A stretch of DNA of 64,000 nucleotides from Palleronia aestuarii (GTDB taxonomy: Bacteria; Pseudomonadota; Alphaproteobacteria; Rhodobacterales; Rhodobacteraceae): contig NZ_QKZL01000008.1 in NCBI RefSeq assembly GCF_003253995.1, forward strand, positions 86,642 to 150,641, written 5' to 3'. Under the pieces are notes generated by a model. That model ran no database searches, had not been told where the DNA came from, and saw only the letters and a program-made list of their open reading frames with translations. This document shows positions 34,892 to 43,529 of this stretch, in pieces (the first letter of the stretch is position 1; every line of letters starts with the position of its first letter). Position numbers and translations under genes: made by a program.

Positions 34892-35437
34892 TCAGAGCGT
34901 GCTGCCCTCCACCTCCGCCTCGAGCGTGGGGAGGATCGCGGCGGCCTGCGGACTGTCGGGGTAGAGCTCCAGCACCTTCCGCCAGACCTCGAGCGCCTGT
35001 CCGGGCCGCTCGATCTGGCCCAGGATCACGGCGAGACCCGTCATCGCGCCGAAATGTCGCGGGTTCAGATCCAGCGTGTGGCGGATGTCGTCGATCGCCA
35101 GCCCGTACTCCCCGTCCGCGAAGAACGCCGTCGCACGCGCGTTGTAGCCTTCGGCGAAGTCGGGCGCATGATCGACGAGCGCACCGAAATGCTCGATCGC
35201 CCGGTCGGTATCGCCCGCCTCGAGCGCGTCGCGCCCCCTTTGGAGCAGCATATCCATGGCGGGCGAGCCCGATTTCGACCATTCGGCCACGATCTTCTCG
35301 ACGATCCGGTCCGCGTCGGCGCCTTCCGCCGTGCCGAGCGCGGTGAAGAGATCGTCCATGCCCCGCGCATCCTGGGCGATGGCGGGCGCCGCGAGGATCA
35401 GTGTCGCAGCTGCCACGAGAGGTTTGAGTATCGCCAC
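34892..35437 (-). CDS. Exported tetratricopeptide-repeat protein
   Basis: A secreted, roughly 181-residue protein: a short signal sequence (VAILKPLVAAATLILAAPAIAQ) followed by three TPR-like helical pairs, e.g. GRDALEAGDTDRAIEHFGALVDHAPDFAEGYNARATAFFADGEYGLAIDDIRHTLDLNPRHFGAMTGLAVI (split here for the reader at residues about 60-130). The GTG start at 35437 is preferred because GGAGGT lies 4 nt upstream; the ATG at 35449 overlaps that site. TPR proteins bind partner peptides; the partner is unknown. Divergent from the SCP2 gene with about 85 bp between. Confidence 0.8.
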   Translation of the reverse strand: MAILKPLVAAATLILAAPAIAQDARGMDDLFTALGTAEGADADRIVEKIVAEWSKSGSPAMDMLLQRGRDALEAGDTDRAIEHFGALVDHAPDFAEGYNARATAFFADGEYGLAIDDIRHTLDLNPRHFGAMTGLAVILGQIERPGQALEVWRKVLELYPDSPQAAAILPTLEAEVEGSTL

Positions 35438-35522
35438 GTTCACCTCCATATACGAACCCGACCTTAACGCGTTCGGTGCAGGATGCATCCCGCCGGATGT
35501 CACAAATCGAGGAGACGACCAT

Positions 35523-35810
35523 ATGAGCGCAGTGATCGACGAGGCCGTGAAGGAGCTCAACGCCAAGTTGGGCCCGAGCGGGTTCGACGGGTCGGCCAAG
35601 TTCGTGATCGACGGCGAGGGCGCGATCGTGATGGACGAGGCCGGCGCCCGGCCCGCCGATACGGAAACGGACGTGACGCTCACCGCGAACGCGGACACGT
35701 TCAAGGAGATCCTCGACGGGGAGCTGAACCCCACCGCCGCCTTCATGACCGGTCGCCTCAAGGTCGACGGGGACATGGGCCAGGCGATGAAACTCGCGAC
35801 CATCCTTTAA
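35523..35810 (+). CDS. SCP2 sterol-binding domain protein
   Basis: A 95-residue stand-alone SCP2 fold with a hydrophobic lipid-binding tunnel. The blocks FDGSAKFVIDGEGAIVMDE, DVTLTANADTFKEILDGELNPTAAFMTGRLKVDGDMGQAMKL are the conserved core. GAGGAG precedes the ATG. Only 3 bp separate its stop from the hydrolase gene start, so both are translated from one mRNA. A role in lipid or acyl transfer with the hydrolase is inference. Confidence 0.9.
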   Translation: MSAVIDEAVKELNAKLGPSGFDGSAKFVIDGEGAIVMDEAGARPADTETDVTLTANADTFKEILDGELNPTAAFMTGRLKVDGDMGQAMKLATIL

Positions 35811-35813
35811 ATC

Positions 35814-36758
35814 TTGGAAGCCGCCCCGCTCTTCGAGGATGTCGCGGGCGGTCCGCCCGACGGCGTCGCGCATTGGTGTCGCGCGCCCGACGGGCTGCGG
35901 CTCAGGATCGCCCACTGGCGGCCCGAGACCGCGCGCGGCACGATCCTCCTCTTCCCCGGCCGTACCGAATACGTGGAGAAGTACGGGCCCGCCGCCGATA
36001 TCCTCGCGCGCGCGGGCCTCGCCACGATCGCCATCGACTGGCGCGGACAGGGCCTGTCGGACCGGCTGCTGGATGACCGTCTCGGCGGGCACGTGATGGC
36101 CTTCAGCGATTACCAGATGGACGTGGACGCGCTTCTCGCGGCCGCGTCCGAGCTTGACCTGCCGCGACCCTATTTTCTCCTCGGCCATTCGATGGGCGGC
36201 GCGATCGGGCTGCGCGCGCTCCACGCAGGGCTCGATGTCGCGGCCTGCGCCTTCTCCTCGCCGATGTGGGGTATCTCGCTCTCGGCCACGCTACGCCCGC
36301 TCGCCTGGACGCTGAGCTGGTCAGCGCGGCGCATTGGGCTCGGCCACCGCTACGCGCCCGGCACGTCGCGCGGCTCCTATCCCAACACCGTGCCGTTCGC
36401 GGAGAACCTGCTGACCGACGATCCCGATCAGCTGGCCTGGCTCGCGCGCCAGACGGAACTGCATCCCGACCTCGCGCTCGGTGGCCCGTCGCTGCGCTGG
36501 CTGCACGAGGCGCTGTCGGAGACGCGGGCGCTCGACCGCATCCCCTCGCCGGACCTTCCCTGCCTCACCTTCTTCGGCACCGACGAGAAGATCGTCGATC
36601 TCGACCGGATCGAGCGGCGCATGGCGCGCTGGACGGGGGGCGAGTTGCTGCGGATCGAGGGCGGGCGGCACGAGACGCTCTTCGAGACGCCCGACAGGCG
36701 CCGCCGCGCCTTCGACGCGCTGACCGCGCATTTCGAGGCCTACCTACCCGCGGTCTAG
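35814..36758 (+). CDS. pldB: Alpha/beta hydrolase, lysophospholipase-like
   Basis: A 314-residue serine hydrolase of the monoacylglycerol lipase / lysophospholipase L2 type. The nucleophile elbow is LLGHSMGGAIGLRAL, preceded by LLFPGRTEYVEKYGPAA and followed by the acid FFGTDEKIVDLDRI and His in EGGRHETLFE. The only start consistent with homologues is TTG at 35814, 3 bp after the SCP2 stop, which suggests translational coupling. Its stop overlaps the 3' end of the convergent Anbu gene by 4 nt. Confidence 0.85.
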   Translation: MEAAPLFEDVAGGPPDGVAHWCRAPDGLRLRIAHWRPETARGTILLFPGRTEYVEKYGPAADILARAGLATIAIDWRGQGLSDRLLDDRLGGHVMAFSDYQMDVDALLAAASELDLPRPYFLLGHSMGGAIGLRALHAGLDVAACAFSSPMWGISLSATLRPLAWTLSWSARRIGLGHRYAPGTSRGSYPNTVPFAENLLTDDPDQLAWLARQTELHPDLALGGPSLRWLHEALSETRALDRIPSPDLPCLTFFGTDEKIVDLDRIERRMARWTGGELLRIEGGRHETLFETPDRRRRAFDALTAHFEAYLPAV

Positions 36759-37471
36759 ATCTCGATCTCGACGAAGGCGTCGCGGAGCGCCTTCGACCAG
36801 GCAACGCTCATCGCCTGGAAGACCTCGTCCTCGGCCTCGATCCGCCGCTGGCGCGAGACGCGCTGCGTGCCCGCCTCGATCACCGCGAGATCGAGCGGCA
36901 TCCCCACGCTGAGATTGGAGCGCAGCGTCGAATCCATCGACAGGAGCGCGGCCTTCTGCCCGTCGCCGAGGCTCGTCTCGGGCGTCACCACCCGGTCGAG
37001 GATCGGCTTGCCGTACTTGTGCTCGCCGATCTGCAGGAACGGGGTATCGCGCGTGGCCTCGATGTAATTGCCTTCGGGATAGACGAGGAACATCCGCGCC
37101 GCGCCGCCCTGCCGTTGCCCCGCGACGATCATCGAGGCCCGCGCGCTCGCGGCCTTGTCGCCGAGCTTGCCCGAGATCGAGCGCGTCACCTCCGCGAGCA
37201 CCGTGCCGACCATCTCCGCGACCTGCAGCATCGTCGGCGCGGACATGATCGATTCGCTGTCGGGATGCTCGATATCCTCCTCGAGCCGCGCGATCGTGGT
37301 CTGCGTGGAGCTGAGCGAGCCTGCGGTGAGGATCGCGATCACCCGTTCCCCCGGCTCCTCGAAGAGGAACATCTTGCGGTAGGTCGAGATGTTGTCGATC
37401 CCGGCATTGGTGCGCGTGTCGGAGAGCAGAACCATCCCGGCATCGAGCAGAAGTCCCACGCAATAGGTCAT
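36755..37471 (-). CDS. Anbu, ancestral proteasome-like beta-subunit peptidase
   Basis: A 238-residue Ntn-hydrolase of the proteasome superfamily. After removal of Met the chain begins with Thr1 (TYCVGLLLDAG); Asp17 (SDTRTNAG) and a lysine at 32 (YRKMFLF) complete the predicted catalytic set. Anbu assembles into open rings and shows weak or no peptidase activity in published work. It is last in a four-gene leftward operon with transglutaminase, alpha-E and CP-ATP-grasp genes, the canonical Anbu cluster. GGAGAT precedes the ATG. Confidence 0.93.
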   Translation of the reverse strand: MTYCVGLLLDAGMVLLSDTRTNAGIDNISTYRKMFLFEEPGERVIAILTAGSLSSTQTTIARLEEDIEHPDSESIMSAPTMLQVAEMVGTVLAEVTRSISGKLGDKAASARASMIVAGQRQGGAARMFLVYPEGNYIEATRDTPFLQIGEHKYGKPILDRVVTPETSLGDGQKAALLSMDSTLRSNLSVGMPLDLAVIEAGTQRVSRQRRIEAEDEVFQAMSVAWSKALRDAFVEIEI

Positions 37472-37555
37472 TGGATCTCCATCTCCGTCCCGCGGCCGAC
37501 GCTAGGGAGGCGCCGACCGGGGCGCAAGGGCAGACCAACTTGCCGTCGCGGAGCC

Positions 37556-38380
37556 CTATTGCTGCTGGCCCGCGCCCTCGATCACGCTCACATCGACCGA
37601 CAGCGTCTCCTCGCCCGCGCCCCGGGCAAGGCCCCGGATCGGCGCCGCGCCGATCGAGTCGAGCCCCGACCCGATCCGCACGTAGCGTTCGTCGGGGCAG
37701 CAGGCATTGGCCGCGTCGAACCCGACCCAGCCCAGGCCCTCGACCCAGAGCTCGGCCCAGGCATGGCTGGCCTGGTGTGCCTGGCCGTCCGACGAGGAAT
37801 GGAGGTAGCCCACGACGTAGCGTCCCGGCATGTCGGCCGCCCGCGCGATGGCGATGAGCGCATGGGCCTGGTCTTGGCAGACGCCGCGACCCTGCTCGAG
37901 CGCCTGCGCGGCGGTCGTATCGCTTTCCGTGGAGCCGGGCGTGTAGGGGATCGCCCGTCCGACCGCGCGGGCGAGCGCATGGGCCCGGTCGAGCGGATCG
38001 GAAAGCTCTCCGACGGCCTCCGCCGACAGCGCCCGCAGCCCCTCGTTCAGCCGCGTCATCGGCGACGGGCGGAGATAGGCGATGGGCGGCACCTTCTCGC
38101 GAAGCCCCTTCACGAACCCGGTCAGGTCGACGGTCTCGACCTCGCCCTCGACCGCGATGGTGACGTCGCTGACATGGCGCATCGCCACCGTCTCCACCCA
38201 GTCGCCGGCGCCGTCGCGGAAGGCCGCGCCGCGCTCGGCCGGATGACCCTCGACATCGACGCTCCAGCGCCGGACGGTCTGCCCCTCGAAATCGGTGGGC
38301 CAGAGCCTGAGGCTCTGGACGAGCCGCGCCATCGGCTGGTCGAACCGGTATCGCGTGCGGTGCGTGACCGTCAGTCTCAT
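37556..38380 (-). CDS. Transglutaminase-family protein
   Basis: A 274-residue protein with the bacterial transglutaminase-like N-terminal domain (LTVTHRTRYRFDQPMARLVQSLRLWP) and a papain-like core. Catalytic triad candidates are Cys in GRGVCQDQAHAL, His in ASHAWAELW and Asp in GFDAANAC. In Anbu operons it is thought to form or cleave amide bonds together with the ATP-grasp enzyme. Its ATG overlaps the stop of the alpha-E gene as ATGA. Confidence 0.92.
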   Translation of the reverse strand: MRLTVTHRTRYRFDQPMARLVQSLRLWPTDFEGQTVRRWSVDVEGHPAERGAAFRDGAGDWVETVAMRHVSDVTIAVEGEVETVDLTGFVKGLREKVPPIAYLRPSPMTRLNEGLRALSAEAVGELSDPLDRAHALARAVGRAIPYTPGSTESDTTAAQALEQGRGVCQDQAHALIAIARAADMPGRYVVGYLHSSSDGQAHQASHAWAELWVEGLGWVGFDAANACCPDERYVRIGSGLDSIGAAPIRGLARGAGEETLSVDVSVIEGAGQQQ

Positions 38381-39330
38381 CGCGATTCTCCGCTGAGATA
38401 GGTGGCGTGGACGGCAAGACCCAGATCGGAGACCTCGCCGATGACGCTGCGCAGGAACTGGTGCAGACCGATGTCGAAGATCTCCTCCGTACCGATCCGG
38501 TCGAGCCGGGCGACGAGCGCGCGGGCCTTCGTCTGCGCCTCCGTCTCGCGGCCATAGGCACGGGCGAGACGCTCGATGTGATGGAGCGCGCCGTCCGCCG
38601 AGGAGACGAGCGAGCGCGGGGCCTGCCGGTTCAGCACCAGGAAATCGACGATCTTCGACGCGGTGACGTCGCCGCCATAGACCCAGTTGAAGGCCCGGCT
38701 CGCATTCATCGCCCTAAGGATCGTGCGCCACTGGTAATTGTCGAGCCCCGAGCCGACGAAGCCCACATCGGGCAGCAGCACGAAGTACTTGACGTCGAGC
38801 AGGCGCGCCGTGCTGTCGGCGCGTTCGAGGAAATGGCCGATATTGGTGAAATCGTAGCCGTCGTTGCGGAGCTGCGTAGCGAGCCCCGCGCCGCGTATGA
38901 GCGCCGTGGTCTTGAGCGTCCACTCGATCAGGTCGGTCGTCGAGAGGCTCGAGCGTTCCTGCCGCGCGATGTCGCCCACTTCCGCGAAGGCAGAGTTGAG
39001 CGCTTCCCAGACCTGCGTGGTGAGCGCCGTGCGGACGATCCGCCCGTTCTCCCGCGCGGCCGAGAGGCAGGAAGCGACCGAGGAGGGATTGTCGCGGTCG
39101 AAGAAGAGATGCGTCTCGACGTTGCGCTCGACGGCGTCGCCGTACTTGGCGTCGAAGGCGCTCTTCGTGCCCGAGGCCAGCAGCACCGATTCCCATTCGT
39201 TGCGGTTGCCGCCCGACGTGTCGGGCAGGAGCGCGTTGCGCGCGCCCACCTCGAGCAGCCGTGCATTCGTCTCCGCCCGCTCGATGTAGCGCGCGGTCCA
39301 GTAGAGGTTCTCCGCCGTCCGGCTCAGCAT
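38377..39330 (-). CDS. Alpha-E domain-containing protein
   Basis: A 317-residue all-helical protein of the alpha-E family that is always linked to CP-ATP-grasp and transglutaminase genes. The start MLSRTAENLYWTARYIERAETNARLLEV and the blocks RENGRIVRTALTTQVWEALNSAF and SRAFNWVYGGDVTASKIVDFLVLNRQAPRSL are diagnostic. The start at 39330 is set by GGAGG 6 nt upstream; an ATG 24 nt earlier has none. The biochemical role is unknown. Confidence 0.92.
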   Translation of the reverse strand: MLSRTAENLYWTARYIERAETNARLLEVGARNALLPDTSGGNRNEWESVLLASGTKSAFDAKYGDAVERNVETHLFFDRDNPSSVASCLSAARENGRIVRTALTTQVWEALNSAFAEVGDIARQERSSLSTTDLIEWTLKTTALIRGAGLATQLRNDGYDFTNIGHFLERADSTARLLDVKYFVLLPDVGFVGSGLDNYQWRTILRAMNASRAFNWVYGGDVTASKIVDFLVLNRQAPRSLVSSADGALHHIERLARAYGRETEAQTKARALVARLDRIGTEEIFDIGLHQFLRSVIGEVSDLGLAVHATYLSGESR

Positions 39331-39386
39331 CGCTCGCCTCCTGTCGTCCCGCACACCGCCGCGACCGCGCCACTTTGCCCCGCGAG

Positions 39387-39407
39387 GTCCCGGGTCGAGC
39401 CCGGGAC
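39387..39407. repeat. Palindromic repeat between alpha-E and ATP-grasp genes
   Basis: An 8-bp perfect inverted repeat (GTCCCGGG / CCCGGGAC) with a 5-nt loop lies in the 100-bp gap inside the Anbu operon. CCCGGG-type palindromes of this form are dispersed intergenic repeats in many alphaproteobacteria, so this is probably one copy of such a family; it may also end or process the mRNA. Confidence 0.5.
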
Positions 39408-39430
39408 GGCGTTCATCCCGATTTCGCCCC

Positions 39431-40858
39431 TCATTGCGCCATCACCCACGTATCCTTCACGCCGCCCCCTTGGGAGGAATTGACCACGAGCGAGCCCTCC
39501 TTGAGCGCCACCCGCGTGAGCCCGCCCGGCACGAGGTTCACGTCCCGTCCGACGAGGCAGTAGGGCCTGAGATCCACGTGCCGCGGCGCCACCCCCTCCT
39601 CCACGAAGGTCGGGCAGGTCGAGAGCGCGAGCGTCGGCTGCGCGATGTAGTTCTCGGGCGCCTCGCGGATCTTCGCGGCGAAGAGTTCGACCTCGCCCTT
39701 GGTCGCGCGCGGACCCACCAGCATCCCGTAGCCGCCCGAGCCATGCACCTCCTTGACGACCAGCTCCGCGAGGTTCTCGAGCACGTACTTGCACTCGTCG
39801 GGCTTGGCGCATTGCCAGGTCGGCACGTTCTCGAGGATCGGCTCCTCGCCCAGATAGAACCGCACCATGTCCGGCACGTAGGTGTAGATCGCCTTGTCGT
39901 CGGCCACGCCCGCGCCCGGCGCCGAGGCGATCGAGACACCGCCCGAGCGGTAGACGTTCATCAGCCCCGCGATCCCCAGCATCGAATCGGGGCGGAAGCA
40001 GATCGGGTCGATGAACGGGTCGTCGAGCCGGCGGTAGATCACGTCCACCCGCTTCGGCCCCTCGGTCGTCTTCATCCAGACGAAATCGCCCTCGACGAAG
40101 AGATCCTGACCCTCCACGAGCTCCACCCCCATCATGTCGGCGAGGAAGGAATGCTCGTAATAGGCCGAATTGAAATGCCCCGGCGTCAGGATCACCACGC
40201 GCGGCTCCCCCTCGCATTTCTTGGGCGCGACGGAGCCGAGCGTGCGCTTCAGAAGCCCCGGATAGGTCTCCACCGGCGCGATGCGGTTCTCGCGGAAGAG
40301 CTGCGGGAACATCCGCATCATGATCTCGCGGTTCTCGAGCATGTAGGAGACGCCCGACGGCGTGCGGCAATTGTCCTCGAGCACGTAGAACTGGTCGGGC
40401 CCCGTCCGCACAAGGTCGATGCCGACGATGTGGGAGAAGACGCCGCCCGGCGGCGTGAAGCCGCAGACCGCGACCTCATAGGCGTCGTTCTGATAGACCA
40501 GATGGGCGGGGATCCGTCCCGCGCGCACGATCTCGCCGCGATTGTAGACGTCGGCGAGGAACGCGTTGAGTGCCATCGCGCGCTGCTTGATCCCGCGCTC
40601 GAGCCGGGCCCATTCCTGCGCGGCGAAGACCCGCGGAAACATGTCGAACGGGATGAGCCGGTCGGGAGAGCCGCCCTCGCCGTAGACCGCGAAGGTGATG
40701 CCGATGCGGCGGAAGAGCTGCTCGGCCTCGTGCTGCTTCATTCCCCTCAGGTCGACCGGCATGTCGCGGGCCCAGGCCTCGAGGCCCTGATAGGGCGGAC
40801 GAACGCCGCCTCCCTCGAACATCTCGTTGAAATATGTCTCGGACATCGTCGCGGGCAT
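39431..40858 (-). CDS. Circularly permuted ATP-grasp protein
   Basis: A 475-residue enzyme of the CP-ATP-grasp type, expected to form an amide (peptide-like) bond using ATP. Blocks include YFNEMFEGGGVRPPYQGL, LIPFDMFPRVF, DQFYVLEDNCRTPSGVSYMLENR, and the nucleotide-binding run LVVKEVHGSGGYGMLVGP with QPTLALSTCPTF after it. The start at 40858 is preceded by AGGA at 5 nt; an ATG 12 nt on is possible. It begins the Anbu operon and faces the BLUF gene across 164 bp. Confidence 0.92.
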   Translation of the reverse strand: MPATMSETYFNEMFEGGGVRPPYQGLEAWARDMPVDLRGMKQHEAEQLFRRIGITFAVYGEGGSPDRLIPFDMFPRVFAAQEWARLERGIKQRAMALNAFLADVYNRGEIVRAGRIPAHLVYQNDAYEVAVCGFTPPGGVFSHIVGIDLVRTGPDQFYVLEDNCRTPSGVSYMLENREIMMRMFPQLFRENRIAPVETYPGLLKRTLGSVAPKKCEGEPRVVILTPGHFNSAYYEHSFLADMMGVELVEGQDLFVEGDFVWMKTTEGPKRVDVIYRRLDDPFIDPICFRPDSMLGIAGLMNVYRSGGVSIASAPGAGVADDKAIYTYVPDMVRFYLGEEPILENVPTWQCAKPDECKYVLENLAELVVKEVHGSGGYGMLVGPRATKGEVELFAAKIREAPENYIAQPTLALSTCPTFVEEGVAPRHVDLRPYCLVGRDVNLVPGGLTRVALKEGSLVVNSSQGGGVKDTWVMAQ

Positions 40859-41022
40859 CCCCTTCCTGGCTTGGCGCACCCTATCCCGCGGGAGATCCGC
40901 TCTGCAACCGCAGCAGGGGAGAAGTCTGGCACGGAAGTGGCGAGGGCCGCGCCGCGCGGAGGCGTTAACCGGACGGGAACGCCAATCTGGCATCGTTGGA
41001 CAGTTCCATCCGGGAGGCCCTC

Positions 41023-41451
41023 ATGCCGAGACAGATCCTCTATACCAGCCGGGCGATGTCGAACCGCTTCGATCGCGACATCCCCGAGATCCTGCGCTGC
41101 TCGCGCCGCAACAATCCCGAGCTCGGCCTGACCGGGATCCTCGTCTTCACCGGATCGACCTTCATCCAGATCCTCGAGGGATCGCCGGAGCATATCGATC
41201 CCGTGCTAGACATCATCTCGGGCGATACGCGCCATGCCGATATCCGCGTCCTCCTCGACCGGATGGTGGAGAAACGGGCCTGCGGCGACTGGACGATGGG
41301 CTTCGGCCTCATCGACAGGCATCCGGGCGGCCGCATCGGCTTTCTCGAGCGCATGGCGCATCTTTCGCGCGACGGCTCACCCGCCGCTCTCGACGAACTC
41401 GTCGCGATGATGGCCGCCCTCGGATCGGAACGCGTCCGCGAATACGCCTGA
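41023..41451 (+). CDS. BLUF-domain blue-light photoreceptor
   Basis: A 142-residue stand-alone flavin photoreceptor. The BLUF residues fall at the exact spacing known from AppA: Tyr7 (ILYTSRA), Asn31 (RNNPELGLTGIL), Gln49 (FIQILEG) and Trp90 (GDWTMGFG). LDIISGDTRHADIRVL is the conserved beta-4/loop segment. No output domain is fused, so it must signal through a partner. It is divergent from the Anbu operon and 37 bp upstream of the ligase-associated exonuclease. GGAGG precedes the ATG. Confidence 0.93.
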   Translation: MPRQILYTSRAMSNRFDRDIPEILRCSRRNNPELGLTGILVFTGSTFIQILEGSPEHIDPVLDIISGDTRHADIRVLLDRMVEKRACGDWTMGFGLIDRHPGGRIGFLERMAHLSRDGSPAALDELVAMMAALGSERVREYA

Positions 41452-41488
41452 TCTGGCCGCGGCGCCCTGCCGCGCTAGGATCGGCCTC

Positions 41489-42520
41489 ATGGCCGAGCCG
41501 CTGCTGACCTTCACGGATCGGGGCATCCACTGCCCGGAGGGCGATTTCCACATCGACCCGTGGCGCCCCGTGGACCGCGCGCTCATCACCCATGGCCATG
41601 CCGATCACGCCCGTGACGGCATGGCGCGCTATCTCGCGACCGAGGCCGCGGCCCCCGTCATGCGCCACCGCCTGGGCGACATCGCGCTCGAGACGATCCG
41701 CTACGGAGAGCGCCGCCGGATCGGCGGGGTCGACGTGTCCTTCCACCCCGCGGGCCACGTGCCGGGCTCGGCGCAGATCCGTATTGAGCGGGGCGGCGAG
41801 GTCTGGGTCGTCTCCGGCGATTACAAGGTAGCGCCCGACGGTTTTTCCGAGCCTTTCGAGCCGGTTGCCTGCCACGCTTTCATCACCGAATCGACCTTCG
41901 GACTGCCGGTCTTCAAGTGGCGCGCGCAGGCGGAGGTGACGGCGGAGATCGACGCCTGGTGGCGGGCGAACAGCCAAGCGGGACGCACCACGATCCTCGG
42001 CGCCTACGCGCTCGGCAAGGCGCAGCGCATTCTCGCCAACGTGGACGCCTCCATCGGTCCGATCCTGACCCACGGCGCGGTGGAAAACACCAACGAGGTT
42101 CTCCGCGCGCAGGGTCTGAACCTGCCCGACACGATCCGCGTGACGCCGGAGATGAACCCCAAGGATCATCCGGGCGCTCTCGTCCTCGCCACGCCGTCGG
42201 CGCTCGGCACCCCTTGGGCGCGGCGATTCGGGGCCGCCTCGACGGGCTTTGCCAGCGGCTGGATGGCGCTCAGGGGCGTGCGGCGGCGGCGCGCGGCCGA
42301 CCGGGGATTCGTCATGTCCGATCACGCCGATTGGGACGGGCTCAACGCCGCGATCGCCGAGACCGGCGCGGAGCGCGTCTTCGTCACCCACGGCTACACG
42401 CAGATCTTCCGCCGCTGGCTCGAGAGCCAGGGCTACGACGCCGCCATTGTCGAGACCGCCTGGGAAGGCGAAAGTCTCGATACCGCCGACGACGCGGAAC
42501 AGCAGGGAGAGACGTCATGA
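41489..42520 (+). CDS. Ligase-associated DNA exonuclease (MBL fold)
   Basis: A 343-residue metallo-beta-lactamase-fold nuclease of the family found beside bacterial ATP-dependent DNA ligases. The metal site is ALITHGHADHARDGM; further conserved parts are FHPAGHVPGSAQIRIE, VSGDYK, SFGLPVFKW-like TFGLPVFKW, and MSDHADWDGL with HGYT near the end. It overlaps the PPK2 gene by ATGA. Expected role: DNA end trimming in repair with the ligase encoded 1 kb downstream. Confidence 0.92.
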   Translation: MAEPLLTFTDRGIHCPEGDFHIDPWRPVDRALITHGHADHARDGMARYLATEAAAPVMRHRLGDIALETIRYGERRRIGGVDVSFHPAGHVPGSAQIRIERGGEVWVVSGDYKVAPDGFSEPFEPVACHAFITESTFGLPVFKWRAQAEVTAEIDAWWRANSQAGRTTILGAYALGKAQRILANVDASIGPILTHGAVENTNEVLRAQGLNLPDTIRVTPEMNPKDHPGALVLATPSALGTPWARRFGAASTGFASGWMALRGVRRRRAADRGFVMSDHADWDGLNAAIAETGAERVFVTHGYTQIFRRWLESQGYDAAIVETAWEGESLDTADDAEQQGETS

Positions 42521-43317
42521 CAAAGAAAAAGAAGATCTCCGACGCGGCCTACGAAGCGGCACTCGCACGGCTTCAGACGGAGCTCGTGACGATGCAGGAA
42601 TGGGTGCGCATCAAGGGCCACCGGATGGTCGTGATATTCGAGGGCCGCGACGCCGCGGGCAAGGGCGGCACGATCAAGCGCATCACGGAGCCGATGAACC
42701 CGCGCATCTGTTCCGTCGTGGCCCTGCCCGCGCCGACGGAGCGGGAGAAGACGCAATGGTACTTCCAGCGCTACGTCGCGCATCTTCCGGCGGCAGGCGA
42801 GATCGTGATCCTCGACCGCTCCTGGTACAATCGCGCGGGCGTGGAGCGGGTGATGGGGTTCTGCACCGACGCCGAATACGAGGAATTCCTGCGCGCCGCG
42901 CCGCTCTTCGAGGAGATGCTGATCAAGTCCGGCATCCAGCTCGTGAAATACTGGTTCTCCGTCTCCGATACCGAGCAGGAGAAGCGCTTCCAGAAACGCC
43001 TCGCCAATCCCGTGACCCGCTGGAAGCTCTCGCCCATGGATCTCGAGAGCCGCGCACGCTGGAACGAATATTCGCGCGCCAAGGATGCCATGTTCGCCCG
43101 CACGGACAGCGCCATCGCGCCCTGGTACGTGGTGGAGAGCGACGTAAAGAAGCACGCGCGCCTCGACTGCATCGCGCATCTTCTCTCGCTCGTGCCTTAC
43201 GAGGATCTCACGCCGCCGCCGCTCGTCCTCGGTCCGCGTCCCGCGCCCGAAGCCCACGAGCGTCCGCCGATCGAGCGCCAGACCTTCGTGCCGCCCTACC
43301 ACGAGACCGTCGCATGA
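42517..43317 (+). CDS. ppk2: Polyphosphate kinase 2
   Basis: Transfers phosphate between inorganic polyphosphate and nucleoside phosphates. The 266-residue P-loop enzyme has Walker A FEGRDAAGKGGTIKRI, the lid region NPRICSVVALPAPTEREKTQWYFQRY and Walker B ILDRSWYNRAGVERVMGF. The size (about 270) fits single-domain PPK2. Its start overlaps the exonuclease stop, so the two are translated together, and it precedes the DNA ligase. Placement inside a ligase locus is unusual and suggests local NTP supply; the class (ADP or AMP/GDP-preferring) is not clear by eye. Confidence 0.93.
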   Translation: MTKKKKISDAAYEAALARLQTELVTMQEWVRIKGHRMVVIFEGRDAAGKGGTIKRITEPMNPRICSVVALPAPTEREKTQWYFQRYVAHLPAAGEIVILDRSWYNRAGVERVMGFCTDAEYEEFLRAAPLFEEMLIKSGIQLVKYWFSVSDTEQEKRFQKRLANPVTRWKLSPMDLESRARWNEYSRAKDAMFARTDSAIAPWYVVESDVKKHARLDCIAHLLSLVPYEDLTPPPLVLGPRPAPEAHERPPIERQTFVPPYHETVA

Positions 43318-43375
43318 GACGTGTCGGGGCGTTGCGCGAATTGCGGCGCGGCGCGCGCAGCCTGATGCAGGACGT

Positions 43376-43529
43376 GCATACACCTGCTGCACGTTCGGTG
43401 TACGATGTCGCGACGATGTCGGGACGTCCCGTGTACGGCCCGTGTACGATGTCGCGACGGGTGCGGGACGCGTCGTGTACGACTGCTGCACGGCCCGTGT
43501 ACGCCCCGTGTACGCCCGGTGTACGCAGG
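43376..43529 (+). repeat. 11-bp-period tandem repeat array upstream of the DNA ligase
   Basis: Fourteen consecutive 11-bp units can be laid end to end. The trinucleotide ACG is invariant at unit positions 5-7 in the last thirteen units (43387-43529), and GTGTACG occurs seven times, starting at 43398, 43431, 43442, 43475, 43497, 43508 and 43519, so every distance is a multiple of 11. A higher-order repeat is visible: units at 43398-43430 and 43442-43474 share the order GTGTACGATGT, CGCGACG, CGGGACG. The array ends at the ligase start codon. It is not a CRISPR: units are too short and there are no unique spacers. Confidence 0.9.

Noticed and set aside
35438..35803. N-terminal extension of the TPR protein to 303 residues
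   Set aside because: The extra 5' part runs antisense through the SCP2 gene; the signal peptide and ribosome site place the start at 35437.
43442..43528. Ligase start at the upstream in-frame ATG
   Set aside because: The added 29 residues would be encoded by the 11-bp array and do not resemble a ligase N-terminus; the GTG at 43529 matches the usual beginning VKRFAALF.
43376..43529. CRISPR array
   Set aside because: Units are 11 bp, contiguous, without unique spacers, and no cas genes are nearby; it is a tandem repeat.
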